Shown: positions 1 through 5,626 of the stretch, piece by piece | How the letters are laid out: each line of letters starts with the position of its first letter | Position numbering within the stretch: position 1 is the first letter of the stretch | DNA from: Aquiluna sp. | GTDB taxonomy: Bacteria > Actinomycetota > Actinomycetes > Actinomycetales > Microbacteriaceae | DNA length: 5,626 nt | Assembly: GCA_016780945.1 (NCBI GenBank) | Contig: JADHKY010000074.1 | Span: forward strand, 1 to 5,626 | Reading direction: 5' to 3' | Position numbers and translations under genes: made by a program | Notes under the pieces: model-generated | The model's database searches: none | What the model was told of the DNA's origin: nothing | What the model saw: the letters and a program-made list of their open reading frames with translations, nothing else

Positions 1-1
1 T

Positions 2-3000
2 GATTCCGTAGATAAGTCCTGGATCCCAATTCTTGAGCGCTACCAGCAGACAGGTGGCTCAGCACCAGCCGCTTCTGTGACAGAAGACTCTGACCCAACC
101 ACCGGGTCAATAATAGTTATCGACACCGACTCCACGGTCGTGAGCAAGTTTGACCCCGCTGCTCCGGCACCTGCCACCGAGGCAATAACCGTCCCCGTGG
201 CAAAAACCACAGACGACTCCCCCGCGACCGCACCTGTTCCCGCGGACCTGCCCGCAACCGGATCTATTCCGATTGCAACCGTCGAAGAGGAAGAGGCGCA
301 GCCCGAGGTAACAATCCTCAAAGGCATGTCCAAAGCTCTGGCCTCAAACATGGATGCCTCACTCAGCGTTCCTACCGCTACGAGTGTCCGTCAGATTCCG
401 GCAAAGGTGCTGATCGATAACCGCATTGTGGTGAACTCACACCTAAAGCGCACCCGTGGTGGCAAGGTCTCCTTCACACACCTAATTGGCTATGCGGTAA
501 TCCAGGCCCTCAAAGAGCTTCCCGGACAGAACGTCTTCTATGACGAGGTAGATGGCAAGCCAGCATCGGTAGTGCCCCCACACGTGAACTTTGGACTAGC
601 AATTGACGTGCCCAAGCCCGATGGCACCAGAGCTCTCCTTGTTCCCAACATCAAGCGTGCCCAAAAGCTCAACTTCGCAGAGTTTGTCTCCGCCTATGAG
701 GACATTGTCCGCAGAGCCCGAGACAACAAGCTCACCGCAGAGGACTACCAGGGAACAACCATCTCTCTCACTAACCCCGGTGGCATCGGCACCGTTCACT
801 CTGTCCCCAGACTGACCAAGGGGCAGGGCTCAATCATTGGCGTTGGAGCTCTCGAGTACCCCGCCCAGTTCAAGGGCATGAGCGAAGACCAGCTCGCGGA
901 GCAGGGCATTGGCAAAATTCTCACCCTCACCTCGACCTACGACCACAGGGTCATTCAAGGTGCAGGCAGCGGAGAGTTCCTCAAGATCGTGGAGGAGCTC
1001 CTGCTCGGCGAGCGCACCTTCTACGACGAGATCTTCGCCGATATGCGCATCCCATACACCCCTGTTGTCTGGGTCAGCGACTTCCACTGGGACCTTGCCG
1101 ATCAGTCCGGAAAGAACACCAGAATTCAGGAGTACATCAACGCGTTCCGCGTTCGCGGCCACCTGATTGCGGACATCGATCCGCTCGAATACGTTCAGCG
1201 CTGGCACCCAGACCTAGACATCAGAAACTACGGCCTCAGCCTCTGGGACCTTGACCGAACCTTCAAGACAGGCGGTTTTGGTGGCAGGGTAAAGGCCAAG
1301 TTCCGCAACATCCTTGGCATCCTTCGCGACACCTACTGCCGCACCATCGGCATCGAGTACATGCACATCCAGGATCCTCAGGAGCGCAGCTGGTTCCAGG
1401 AAAAACTCGAGCAGCCCTACAAAAAACCATCCAAGGAAGAGCAGTTCCGAATCCTGAACAAGCTCAACGAGGCAGAGGCCTTCGAGACCTTCCTCCAGAC
1501 CAAGTTTGTTGGCCAAAAGCGCTTCTCCCTGGAGGGCAGCGAGTCTCTCATTCCAGCCCTGGACCAGATTCTGCAGGCAGCAGCCGATGCCGAGCTGGAA
1601 GAGGCAGCAATTGGCATGGCTCACCGCGGAAGACTGAACGTACTAACCAACATTGCTGGCAAGACCTACTCCCAAGTCTTCCGCGAGTTCGAGGGTTCCA
1701 CCGACCCCAGAAGCGTTCAGGGCTCTGGTGACGTGAAGTATCACCTAGGGACAGAGGGCCTGTTCACCTCAGGCCACGGCACCCAGATCAAGGTCTCTCT
1801 AGCTGCTAATCCCTCTCACCTTGAGGCCGTAAACCCGGTCCTTGAGGGAATCGTTCGAGCGAAACAGGACAGGCTTGGAAACCCGGAGAACTTCCCAGTG
1901 CTGCCCATCTTGGTTCACGGCGATGCGGCCTTCGCGGGACAGGGTGTGGTTCCCGAGACCATGCAACTTTCTCAGCTTGATGGCTTCAAGACCGGCGGCA
2001 CCATCCACGTCGTTGTAAACAACCAGGTCGGTTTCACCACGCTGCCCAAGGACTCGAGAAGCTCGATCTACTCAACGGATTTAGCCAAAGGCATTCAGGC
2101 ACCAATCTTCCACGTCAACGGCGACGACCCAGAGGCGGTAGTGAGGGTGGCGCAGCTGGCCTTCGAGTACCGCCAGCAGTTCAAGAAGGACGTAGTAATC
2201 GACATCGTCTGCTACCGCCGCCGTGGTCACAACGAGGGCGACGACCCCTCGATGACACAGCCGATGATGTACAACCTAATCGAGGCTAAGCGCAGCGTTA
2301 GAACCCTCTACATGGACAACCTGATTGGTCGAGGCGACATCACCCAGGAAGAATTCGACGAGGCCAATGCCCGGTTCCAGGGCTCGCTCGAGAACGCATT
2401 TGTCGAGGTTCACGAGGCAATGAGCCAGCCTGTCGCGCTGCCAGAGCGCCCAGTCGGAATTGGCACCACCGCCAGCGAGAAGCAGGAGCTGGTGCGTCCA
2501 ACTGCAGTCGCTAGGGAGGTTGTCGAGGCCATCGGCAACGCTCACGCCAACACCCCCGAGGGCTTCACTGTTCACCCAAAGCTTGCTCAGCTACTCCAAA
2601 AGCGCATCGAGATGAGTCGCGAGGGTGGCATCGACTGGGGATTTGGAGAGCTAATCGCCTTTGGATCACTCCTTCTGGAGGGCATCAACGTCAGGCTCAC
2701 AGGTCAGGACTCAGGACGCGGAACTTTCGTGCAGCGTCACGCCAGCTTCTTTGATCGCGAGACCGGTCGGGAGTGGATGCCGCTTAGCTACGTATCTGAG
2801 CAGCAGGCAAGGTTCCAGGTCTACAACTCTCTACTCAGCGAGTTTGCAGCCCTCGGCTTCGAATACGGCTACTCGGTGGAGGAGCCGGACTCTCTCACGC
2901 TGTGGGAGGCACAGTTCGGAGACTTCGTAAACGGAGCTCAGACGATTACTGATGAGTTCATCTCCTCAGGAGACCAGAAGTGGATGCAGCAGTCCTCGCT

Positions 3001-3646
3001 TGTCATGCTGCTCCCCCACGGCTACGAGGGTCAGGGCCCCGACCACTCCTCCGCACGAATTGAGAGATTCCTGCAGCTCTGTGCTGAAAACAACATGACC
3101 GTTGCACAGCCCTCCACACCTGCGAGCCACTTCCACCTGCTCAGGCGCCAGGCCTACACCAAGCCAAAGCGTCCGCTCATTGTCTTCACCCCCAAGTCAA
3201 TGCTCAGGCTCAAGGCAGCCTCTTCGTCAGTCGAAGACTTCACCTCGGGTAGCTTCTTGCCGCTTATCAATGACCAGCAGGGGCTTGAGCCACAAAACGT
3301 AAAGCGCATTCTCTTCTGCTCAGGCAAGGTCTACTGGGACCTCTTGGCAGAAAGCCAAAAGCGTGGCACCGGCGACACCGCAATAGTTCGTCTCGAGCAG
3401 CTCTACCCGACTCCGGTAGAAGAGATGAAGAAGGCTATCGAGCAGTTCCCTGGTGCTCAGCTGCGCTGGGTCCAGGATGAGCCTGCGAACCAAGGCCCAT
3501 GGAGCTACATGGGACTCTTCATGCCTCGCTACGGGATCAACTTCCAGGTCATTTCGAGACCGGCATCGGCCTCTCCGGCAACCGGTTCGGCAAAGCGCCA
3601 CGCCGCCGAGCAGGCCGATCTTATTGCAAGGGCCTTTGGGGACTAA
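2..3646 (+). CDS. kgd: Multifunctional 2-oxoglutarate dehydrogenase/decarboxylase (Kgd/OdhA), 5'-truncated by window edge
   Basis: This is the E2-E1 fused 2-oxoglutarate dehydrogenase component of Actinobacteria. It decarboxylates 2-oxoglutarate with thiamine diphosphate (ThDP) and passes the succinyl group on within the cytosolic dehydrogenase complex. The frame is open to the left edge. The first codons read DSVDKSWIPILERY, which resembles the conserved Kgd N-terminus, so the GTG at 77 is internal and roughly 25-30 residues are missing. Of 1214 visible residues (1 = codon 2-4), about 19-104 are a Pro/Ala/Thr-rich linker. Residues 105-345 are the E2-like acyltransferase, with DHRVIQG at 314-320. 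E1 follows: RIQEYINAFRVRGH from 374, HRGRLNVL at 541, the ThDP motif GDAAFAGQG from 640 with its NNQVGF partner at 673, and HNEGDDP at 743. The C-terminal transketolase-type part has RGTFVQRH ending at 913 and GQGPDHSSAR near 1010. Mycobacterial Kgd is about 1230 residues, so it is full size. No lipoyl domain is seen, as expected. In relatives an FHA protein (OdhI/GarA) inhibits it; none is visible here. Confidence 0.96.
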   Translation, partial: DSVDKSWIPILERYQQTGGSAPAASVTEDSDPTTGSIIVIDTDSTVVSKFDPAAPAPATEAITVPVAKTTDDSPATAPVPADLPATGSIPIATVEEEEAQPEVTILKGMSKALASNMDASLSVPTATSVRQIPAKVLIDNRIVVNSHLKRTRGGKVSFTHLIGYAVIQALKELPGQNVFYDEVDGKPASVVPPHVNFGLAIDVPKPDGTRALLVPNIKRAQKLNFAEFVSAYEDIVRRARDNKLTAEDYQGTTISLTNPGGIGTVHSVPRLTKGQGSIIGVGALEYPAQFKGMSEDQLAEQGIGKILTLTSTYDHRVIQGAGSGEFLKIVEELLLGERTFYDEIFADMRIPYTPVVWVSDFHWDLADQSGKNTRIQEYINAFRVRGHLIADIDPLEYVQRWHPDLDIRNYGLSLWDLDRTFKTGGFGGRVKAKFRNILGILRDTYCRTIGIEYMHIQDPQERSWFQEKLEQPYKKPSKEEQFRILNKLNEAEAFETFLQTKFVGQKRFSLEGSESLIPALDQILQAAADAELEEAAIGMAHRGRLNVLTNIAGKTYSQVFREFEGSTDPRSVQGSGDVKYHLGTEGLFTSGHGTQIKVSLAANPSHLEAVNPVLEGIVRAKQDRLGNPENFPVLPILVHGDAAFAGQGVVPETMQLSQLDGFKTGGTIHVVVNNQVGFTTLPKDSRSSIYSTDLAKGIQAPIFHVNGDDPEAVVRVAQLAFEYRQQFKKDVVIDIVCYRRRGHNEGDDPSMTQPMMYNLIEAKRSVRTLYMDNLIGRGDITQEEFDEANARFQGSLENAFVEVHEAMSQPVALPERPVGIGTTASEKQELVRPTAVAREVVEAIGNAHANTPEGFTVHPKLAQLLQKRIEMSREGGIDWGFGELIAFGSLLLEGINVRLTGQDSGRGTFVQRHASFFDRETGREWMPLSYVSEQQARFQVYNSLLSEFAALGFEYGYSVEEPDSLTLWEAQFGDFVNGAQTITDEFISSGDQKWMQQSSLVMLLPHGYEGQGPDHSSARIERFLQLCAENNMTVAQPSTPASHFHLLRRQAYTKPKRPLIVFTPKSMLRLKAASSSVEDFTSGSFLPLINDQQGLEPQNVKRILFCSGKVYWDLLAESQKRGTGDTAIVRLEQLYPTPVEEMKKAIEQFPGAQLRWVQDEPANQGPWSYMGLFMPRYGINFQVISRPASASPATGSAKRHAAEQADLIARAFGD

Positions 3647-3652
3647 CCTTTG
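3638..3652 (+). promoter_or_regulatory. Ribosome binding site and TTG start of the SGNH-like gene
   Basis: GGGGA at 3638-3642 lies 7 nt before the TTG at 3650 and overlaps the last codons of kgd. The kgd stop TAA is at 3644-3646, in the same frame as the TTG. No ATG or GTG is available near the start, and the TTG keeps the first beta strand (RSIRVVILGDE) complete. Translation is probably coupled to kgd. Confidence 0.6.
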
Positions 3653-4249
3653 CGCTCGATAAGGGTTGTCATCCTCGGAGACGAGCTTCTCACCGGAGCC
3701 GGCGACCCAAAGGGTCTGGGCTGGCTAGGTCGAGTTCAGGCAAGGCTCCCAAAGGGCGAAGATGTTGCCTTTTTCCCGCTCGCAATGGTTGATGAGAGTA
3801 CTGGCGAGCTTCTAGAACGCTGGAAGTCCGAGGGGCTAAAGCGCTTCTCGCCAGATAGCGAAAACTACCTAGTTGTCGCGCTTTCCTCCAAGGATATCGA
3901 GGCCGGCACTACCATCTCCCGCTCTCGGCTGAACCTCGCCTCACTGCTTGATGATGCCCAGCGCGAAGGGGTTAAGACTTTTGTGGTTGGGCCAACCCCA
4001 AAGGGAAACCCAGAGTATGACGCAGAGGTGGACCACCTAAACGCAGGCTTCTATGACGTTGTAAAGCGCAGACAGGTTAAGTACGTTGACTGCTTCAACC
4101 CGCTTAAAGACCATGAGGGCTGGCTCTCAGAAGTAACTTCCCACCCAAGGACTCTGCCGGGCCAGGTTGGCTACGGGCTAATTGCCTGGCTCGTGCTAAA
4201 TCGGGGATGGTTTGAGTGGCTGGGGCTTACTGAGGAAGATCAGTCGTGA
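3650..4249 (+). CDS. SGNH/GDSL hydrolase-like protein, probably catalytically degenerate
   Basis: The 199-residue protein has no signal peptide or membrane segment, so it is probably cytosolic. It resembles actinobacterial GDSL-type esterases. The start RVVILGDELLTGAGDPKGLG matches their usual first block (GDS, then GxGDP and GW), and WLGRV follows. Near the end, HP at 165-166 followed by GY at 174-175, and a closing GWFEWLG, fit the last block and C-terminus. The catalytic positions look lost by eye. The nucleophile Ser is Glu12. The block II Gly region reads PLAMVDEST (43-51). The block III GxND reads SSKD (79-82), without Asn. The Asp three residues before the catalytic His (H165) is Val162. 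Only His remains, so esterase activity is doubtful, and a binding or structural role is possible. The frame is intact and codon use resembles the neighbours, so this is not an obvious pseudogene. It lies 3 nt after kgd and is probably cotranscribed with it. Substrate and function are unknown. Confidence 0.75.
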   Translation: MRSIRVVILGDELLTGAGDPKGLGWLGRVQARLPKGEDVAFFPLAMVDESTGELLERWKSEGLKRFSPDSENYLVVALSSKDIEAGTTISRSRLNLASLLDDAQREGVKTFVVGPTPKGNPEYDAEVDHLNAGFYDVVKRRQVKYVDCFNPLKDHEGWLSEVTSHPRTLPGQVGYGLIAWLVLNRGWFEWLGLTEEDQS

Positions 4250-4260
4250 TCTTGTGCCTC
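4232..4260. terminator. Stem-loop over the convergent gene ends, possible bidirectional terminator
   Basis: AAGATCA (4236-4242) and TGATCTT (4247-4253) form a perfect 7-bp inverted repeat around the tetraloop GTCG. After a 3-nt bulge (4254-4256) the pairing can extend as GAGG (4232-4235) with CCTC (4257-4260). Both stop codons lie within the arms: the plus-strand TGA at 4247-4249 and the minus-strand TGA at 4242-4240. There is no T-run on either side, so it is not a classical intrinsic terminator. It is the only visible candidate for ending both transcripts. Confidence 0.4.
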
Positions 4261-4482
4261 GCGCAGCCTGCGAATCACGCGCTCAGCTAGCTCCTCGGTT
4301 GGAGCCTCGTCGCACGAGCGCTGAATAACTTGGTTGAAAACCACTTCGATGTCGTAGTGCTGTTCGCAGGAGTCGCAGTTAGCGATGTGAGCGGTGATTA
4401 CCTCAATCTCACTCTCGACCATGGCGGAGTGCAGGTATTCGTGAACGTTGCGCTTGACGTCTTCACAATCGAGTTGCTTCAC
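4240..4482 (-). CDS. rsrA: Zinc-binding redox anti-sigma factor, RsrA/RshA family
   Basis: This 80-residue protein should bind and inhibit the sigma factor encoded just upstream. In characterised relatives (Streptomyces RsrA, mycobacterial RshA), oxidation of the zinc-site cysteines to a disulfide releases the sigma factor. The ZAS motif is seen as HIANCDSC: H32, C36 and C39. C6 precedes it by 26 residues, the same spacing as C11, H37, C41 and C44 of Streptomyces RsrA. An extra C57 matches the second cysteine of the RsrA Cys-Cys pair; the first is Ser56 here. The rest is helical and charged, ending in a basic/acidic helix (ELAERVIRRLREAQ). There is no membrane segment, consistent with a cytosolic sensor. 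The start is GTG at 4482, overlapping the sigma stop codon as GTGA, with a strong ribosome binding site. The 3' end overlaps the convergent SGNH-like gene by 10 bp. Length is slightly below the usual 85-105 residues. Confidence 0.92.
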   Translation of the reverse strand: MKQLDCEDVKRNVHEYLHSAMVESEIEVITAHIANCDSCEQHYDIEVVFNQVIQRSCDEAPTEELAERVIRRLREAQDHD

Positions 4483-4494
4483 GATTCCTCCTTC
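4479..4494 (-). promoter_or_regulatory. Strong Shine-Dalgarno and GTGA stop/start overlap between sigma and anti-sigma genes
   Basis: On the minus strand the sigma TGA (4481-4479) overlaps the anti-sigma GTG (4482-4480) in the tetranucleotide GTGA. GAAGGAGG, a near-perfect anti-16S match, occupies 4494-4487, leaving 4 nt to the GTG. The arrangement decides the anti-sigma start and implies translational coupling, which would help keep inhibitor and sigma in balance. Confidence 0.75.
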
Positions 4495-5066
4495 TCGCTC
4501 ACGTCGTAGCCTTCTTGCCTTGCGTAATCTTGCAACAAAGTTCTCAGCAATTTCTTCCCGCGGTGCAGTCTGGACATCACCGTCCCCACCGGAGTGTCCA
4601 TGACCTCGGCTATTTCCGCATAGGGAAGACCCTCTACGACCGCGTAGTAAACGACCATTCGGAACTCATCAGGGATCTGGTCCATGGCCTCTCGAATTAT
4701 GTTCGCGGGAAGATTATCTAGGGCCTCAAGCTCCGCACTTCGGTTTGTGCTGGAGGTTACCGACTCCCCCGAACCCACCTGCCAGTCCTCTAGATCATCT
4801 AAAGCGGTCTTGGCCTTGTCCTTGTTGCGTTTGTTGTAGAGGTTGATGTGGGTATTGGTCATGATCCTAAAGAGCCATGCCTTTAGGTTTGTGCCCTGCT
4901 GGAACTTATCCCAGGCCCCAAAAGCCTTGGCGAAGGTTTCCTGGACTAAGTCCTCGGCATCCGATGGGTTTCTGGTCCAGCGCAGCGCAGCTCCGTAGAG
5001 CTGTGGCATAAGGGGAAGGGCTTGCTGCTCGAAGGTAACTAGTTTCTCGCTCTTATCGCCACTCAT
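4479..5066 (-). CDS. sigR: ECF RNA polymerase sigma factor, SigR/SigH family (redox stress)
   Basis: This 195-residue group 4 (ECF) sigma factor should direct RNA polymerase to thiol-oxidative-stress promoters when its anti-sigma partner is oxidised. Sigma-2 spans about 19-80, with ALRWTRNPSDAEDLVQETFA at 27-46 and GTNLKAWLFRIMTNTHIN at 58-75, both close to Streptomyces SigR and mycobacterial SigH. A linker with the family hallmark LEDWQ (92-96) leads to sigma-4 at about 123-185, with IPDEFR at 131-136 and a helix-turn-helix around 149-170 (YAEIAEVMDTPVGTVMSRLHRG). Length is close to that of short SigR proteins. The ATG at 5066 is the best start: an in-frame stop TAG lies upstream at 5090-5088 with no other start codon between, and the conserved core begins soon after. 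No Shine-Dalgarno is well placed, which points to a leaderless mRNA. The first gene of a two-gene operon with the anti-sigma factor, it is divergent from aroA. The SigR/SigH family assignment is firm; which name suits the host is a convention. Confidence 0.94.
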   Translation of the reverse strand: MSGDKSEKLVTFEQQALPLMPQLYGAALRWTRNPSDAEDLVQETFAKAFGAWDKFQQGTNLKAWLFRIMTNTHINLYNKRNKDKAKTALDDLEDWQVGSGESVTSSTNRSAELEALDNLPANIIREAMDQIPDEFRMVVYYAVVEGLPYAEIAEVMDTPVGTVMSRLHRGKKLLRTLLQDYARQEGYDVSEKEES

Positions 5067-5080
5067 TACTGCAAATTCTA
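5067..5080 (-). promoter_or_regulatory. Putative -10 element of the sigma operon (leaderless)
   Basis: TAGAAT on the minus strand (5080-5075) matches the -10 consensus TATAAT at 5 of 6 positions. It lies 8 nt before the ATG at 5066, so transcription would start at or one base before the start codon. No convincing -35 hexamer is seen 16-18 bp upstream, and no ribosome binding site lies between. Confidence 0.4.
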
Positions 5081-5107
5081 CCCTGACCTAAGGGCACCCG
5101 CTCACGG

Positions 5108-5122
5108 GGTATGTGGGATACC
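5108..5122. repeat. Small inverted repeat GGTAT-N5-ATACC, operator-like
   Basis: A perfect 5-bp inverted repeat with a 5-nt spacer (GGTATGTGGGATACC) lies in the middle of the 93-bp divergent region between the sigma gene and aroA. A third GGTAT copy is at 5146-5150, overlapping the putative aroA -10. The position suits a regulator site, but the arms are short enough to arise by chance. Confidence 0.25.
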
Positions 5123-5147
5123 GGGAGCATTTCAGGGCGCTAAAAGG

Positions 5148-5160
5148 TATCTTTGTGAGG
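5148..5160 (+). promoter_or_regulatory. Putative -10 element of aroA (possibly leaderless)
   Basis: TATCTT at 5148-5153 matches the -10 consensus at 4 of 6 positions. It is followed by 6 nt and then the GTG start at 5160, placing a transcription start at the GTG itself. No good -35 is seen. The alternative is a weak ribosome binding site, AAAAGG at 5142-5147, 12 nt from the start. Confidence 0.3.
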
Positions 5161-5626
5161 TGCCAGAAACCTCAGTTAGCTACGCAGCGCCCACATCAGC
5201 TGGGTTTGACGCGACCGTGGCGCTTCCTGGCAGCAAGTCTCTTACCAACCGAGAGCTGGTGCTATCTGCGCTCGCTAGCGAGCCCTCTGAACTTATCGAC
5301 CCGCTGATCTCGAGAGACACCAGGCTCATGATTGAGGCTCTCGAGAAGCTTGGCGCTCGTTTTGAACACAGCGGAGAGAGCCTCCGGGTAACTCCCGGCA
5401 CAGGTTCTCAAGACGCAAGTATCGACTGCGGTCTCGCTGGAACCGTAATGAGGTTTGTGCCACCTGTTGCAGCGCTAGCAACCGGGCGCATCGAATTTGA
5501 TGGCGATGCCGCTGCAAGGCGCAGGCCGATGATCACCACGATTGACTCTCTAGAAAGTCTTGGCGTGAGAGTCGAGTATGAGCGCAAGGCTTTGCCTTTT
5601 GCGGTCGTTGGCAAAGGTGAGGTTCC
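5160..5626 (+). CDS. aroA: 3-phosphoshikimate 1-carboxyvinyltransferase (EPSP synthase), 3'-truncated by window edge
   Basis: AroA joins shikimate-3-phosphate and phosphoenolpyruvate to form EPSP, the sixth step of the cytosolic shikimate pathway. The first 155 codons of a protein normally about 430 residues are present. PGSKSLTNR at 23-31 is the N-terminal signature, with Lys26 and Arg31 equivalent to the substrate-binding K22 and R27 of the E. coli enzyme. SRDTRLMIEAL follows near 49-59. CGLAGTVMRF at 90-99 is the actinobacterial form of the PEP-site loop NAGTAMRP, keeping the Gly (G94). GDAAARRRPM follows near 120, the family's GD..AR.RPM block. The GTG at 5160 is the first possible start in this frame after the sigma gene's promoter region: no ATG, GTG or TTG occurs upstream in frame back to 5067. 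It leaves a normal N-terminal length before PGSKS. GTG at 5217 would cut away the first strand. The gene diverges from the sigma operon. It is missing from the longest-ORF view because it runs off the right edge. Confidence 0.95.
   Translation, partial: MPETSVSYAAPTSAGFDATVALPGSKSLTNRELVLSALASEPSELIDPLISRDTRLMIEALEKLGARFEHSGESLRVTPGTGSQDASIDCGLAGTVMRFVPPVAALATGRIEFDGDAAARRRPMITTIDSLESLGVRVEYERKALPFAVVGKGEV

Noticed and set aside
40..351. Open frame on the minus strand opposite the kgd linker
   Set aside because: It is antisense to the Pro/Ala-rich linker of kgd, shows no recognisable motif, and its low-complexity Ala/Gly/Val/Ser composition mirrors the sense strand.
830..1624. Two minus-strand open frames (830-1207 and 1214-1624) opposite the E2/E1 junction of kgd
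   Set aside because: The sense strand carries clear Kgd motifs throughout; the antisense frames are codon-bias shadows with no family resemblance.
3453..3792. Plus-strand open frames across the kgd / SGNH-like junction in other frames
   Set aside because: They overlap two well-supported genes and their translations are rich in Arg/Ser/Pro with no motif, typical of out-of-frame reading.
5115..5140. GGGAT on the plus strand as a SigR-type -35 for aroA
   Set aside because: No GTT-type -10 lies about 18 bp downstream (the bases there are CGC), so the pair does not form a SigR/SigH promoter.
5113..5307. Plus-strand open frame starting at 5113 and a minus-strand frame 5180-5401 over aroA
   Set aside because: The AroA frame from 5160 contains the PGSKSLTNR and CGLAGTVMRF signatures; the others do not resemble any protein.
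1..5626. CRISPR array, tRNA/rRNA genes, insertion sequences, toxin-antitoxin or phage-defence genes
   Set aside because: No repeat-spacer pattern, cloverleaf, terminal inverted repeats, transposase or defence-like protein was seen; nearly every base lies in the five genes described.

Overview
The window looks like ordinary chromosomal DNA from a high-GC Gram-positive bacterium (Actinomycetota). Counts on a few lines give roughly 50-57% G+C, low for the phylum, which would suit a small-genome Microbacteriaceae-like organism; that placement is inference. The phylum call rests on three genes: a 2-oxoglutarate dehydrogenase with an E2-like acyltransferase domain fused in front of E1 (the Kgd/OdhA architecture), a SigR/SigH-type redox sigma factor with its zinc anti-sigma partner, and an actinobacterial-type AroA.

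Layout. From the left edge to 3646 (+) lies the 3' part of kgd/odhA, whose true start is outside the window. Three bases later, in the same reading frame, a TTG-started gene (3650-4249, +) encodes a small protein with an SGNH/GDSL-hydrolase-like fold in which most catalytic positions appear replaced. Its end overlaps by 10 bp the end of a convergent two-gene operon on the minus strand: sigma factor (5066-4479) followed by RsrA/RshA-like anti-sigma factor (4482-4240), joined by a GTGA stop/start overlap. A short perfect inverted repeat covers the convergent overlap. A 93-bp divergent intergenic region (5067-5159) separates the sigma gene from aroA (5160 to the right edge, +, 5' part only). No other stretch lacks a gene.

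How the genes relate. Kgd/OdhA is the entry enzyme of the 2-oxoglutarate dehydrogenase step of the TCA cycle. The sigma/anti-sigma pair should sense thiol oxidation: oxidation of the anti-sigma zinc site releases the sigma factor to transcribe thiol-homeostasis genes. AroA makes EPSP in the shikimate pathway. A sigR-type pair close to aroA is a known actinobacterial neighbourhood. No mobile element, tRNA, rRNA, CRISPR array or phage-like gene was seen. I do not see an undescribed system. The points most worth following are the probable pseudoenzyme after kgd, the hairpin at the convergent gene ends, and the apparent leaderless promoters in the divergent region.
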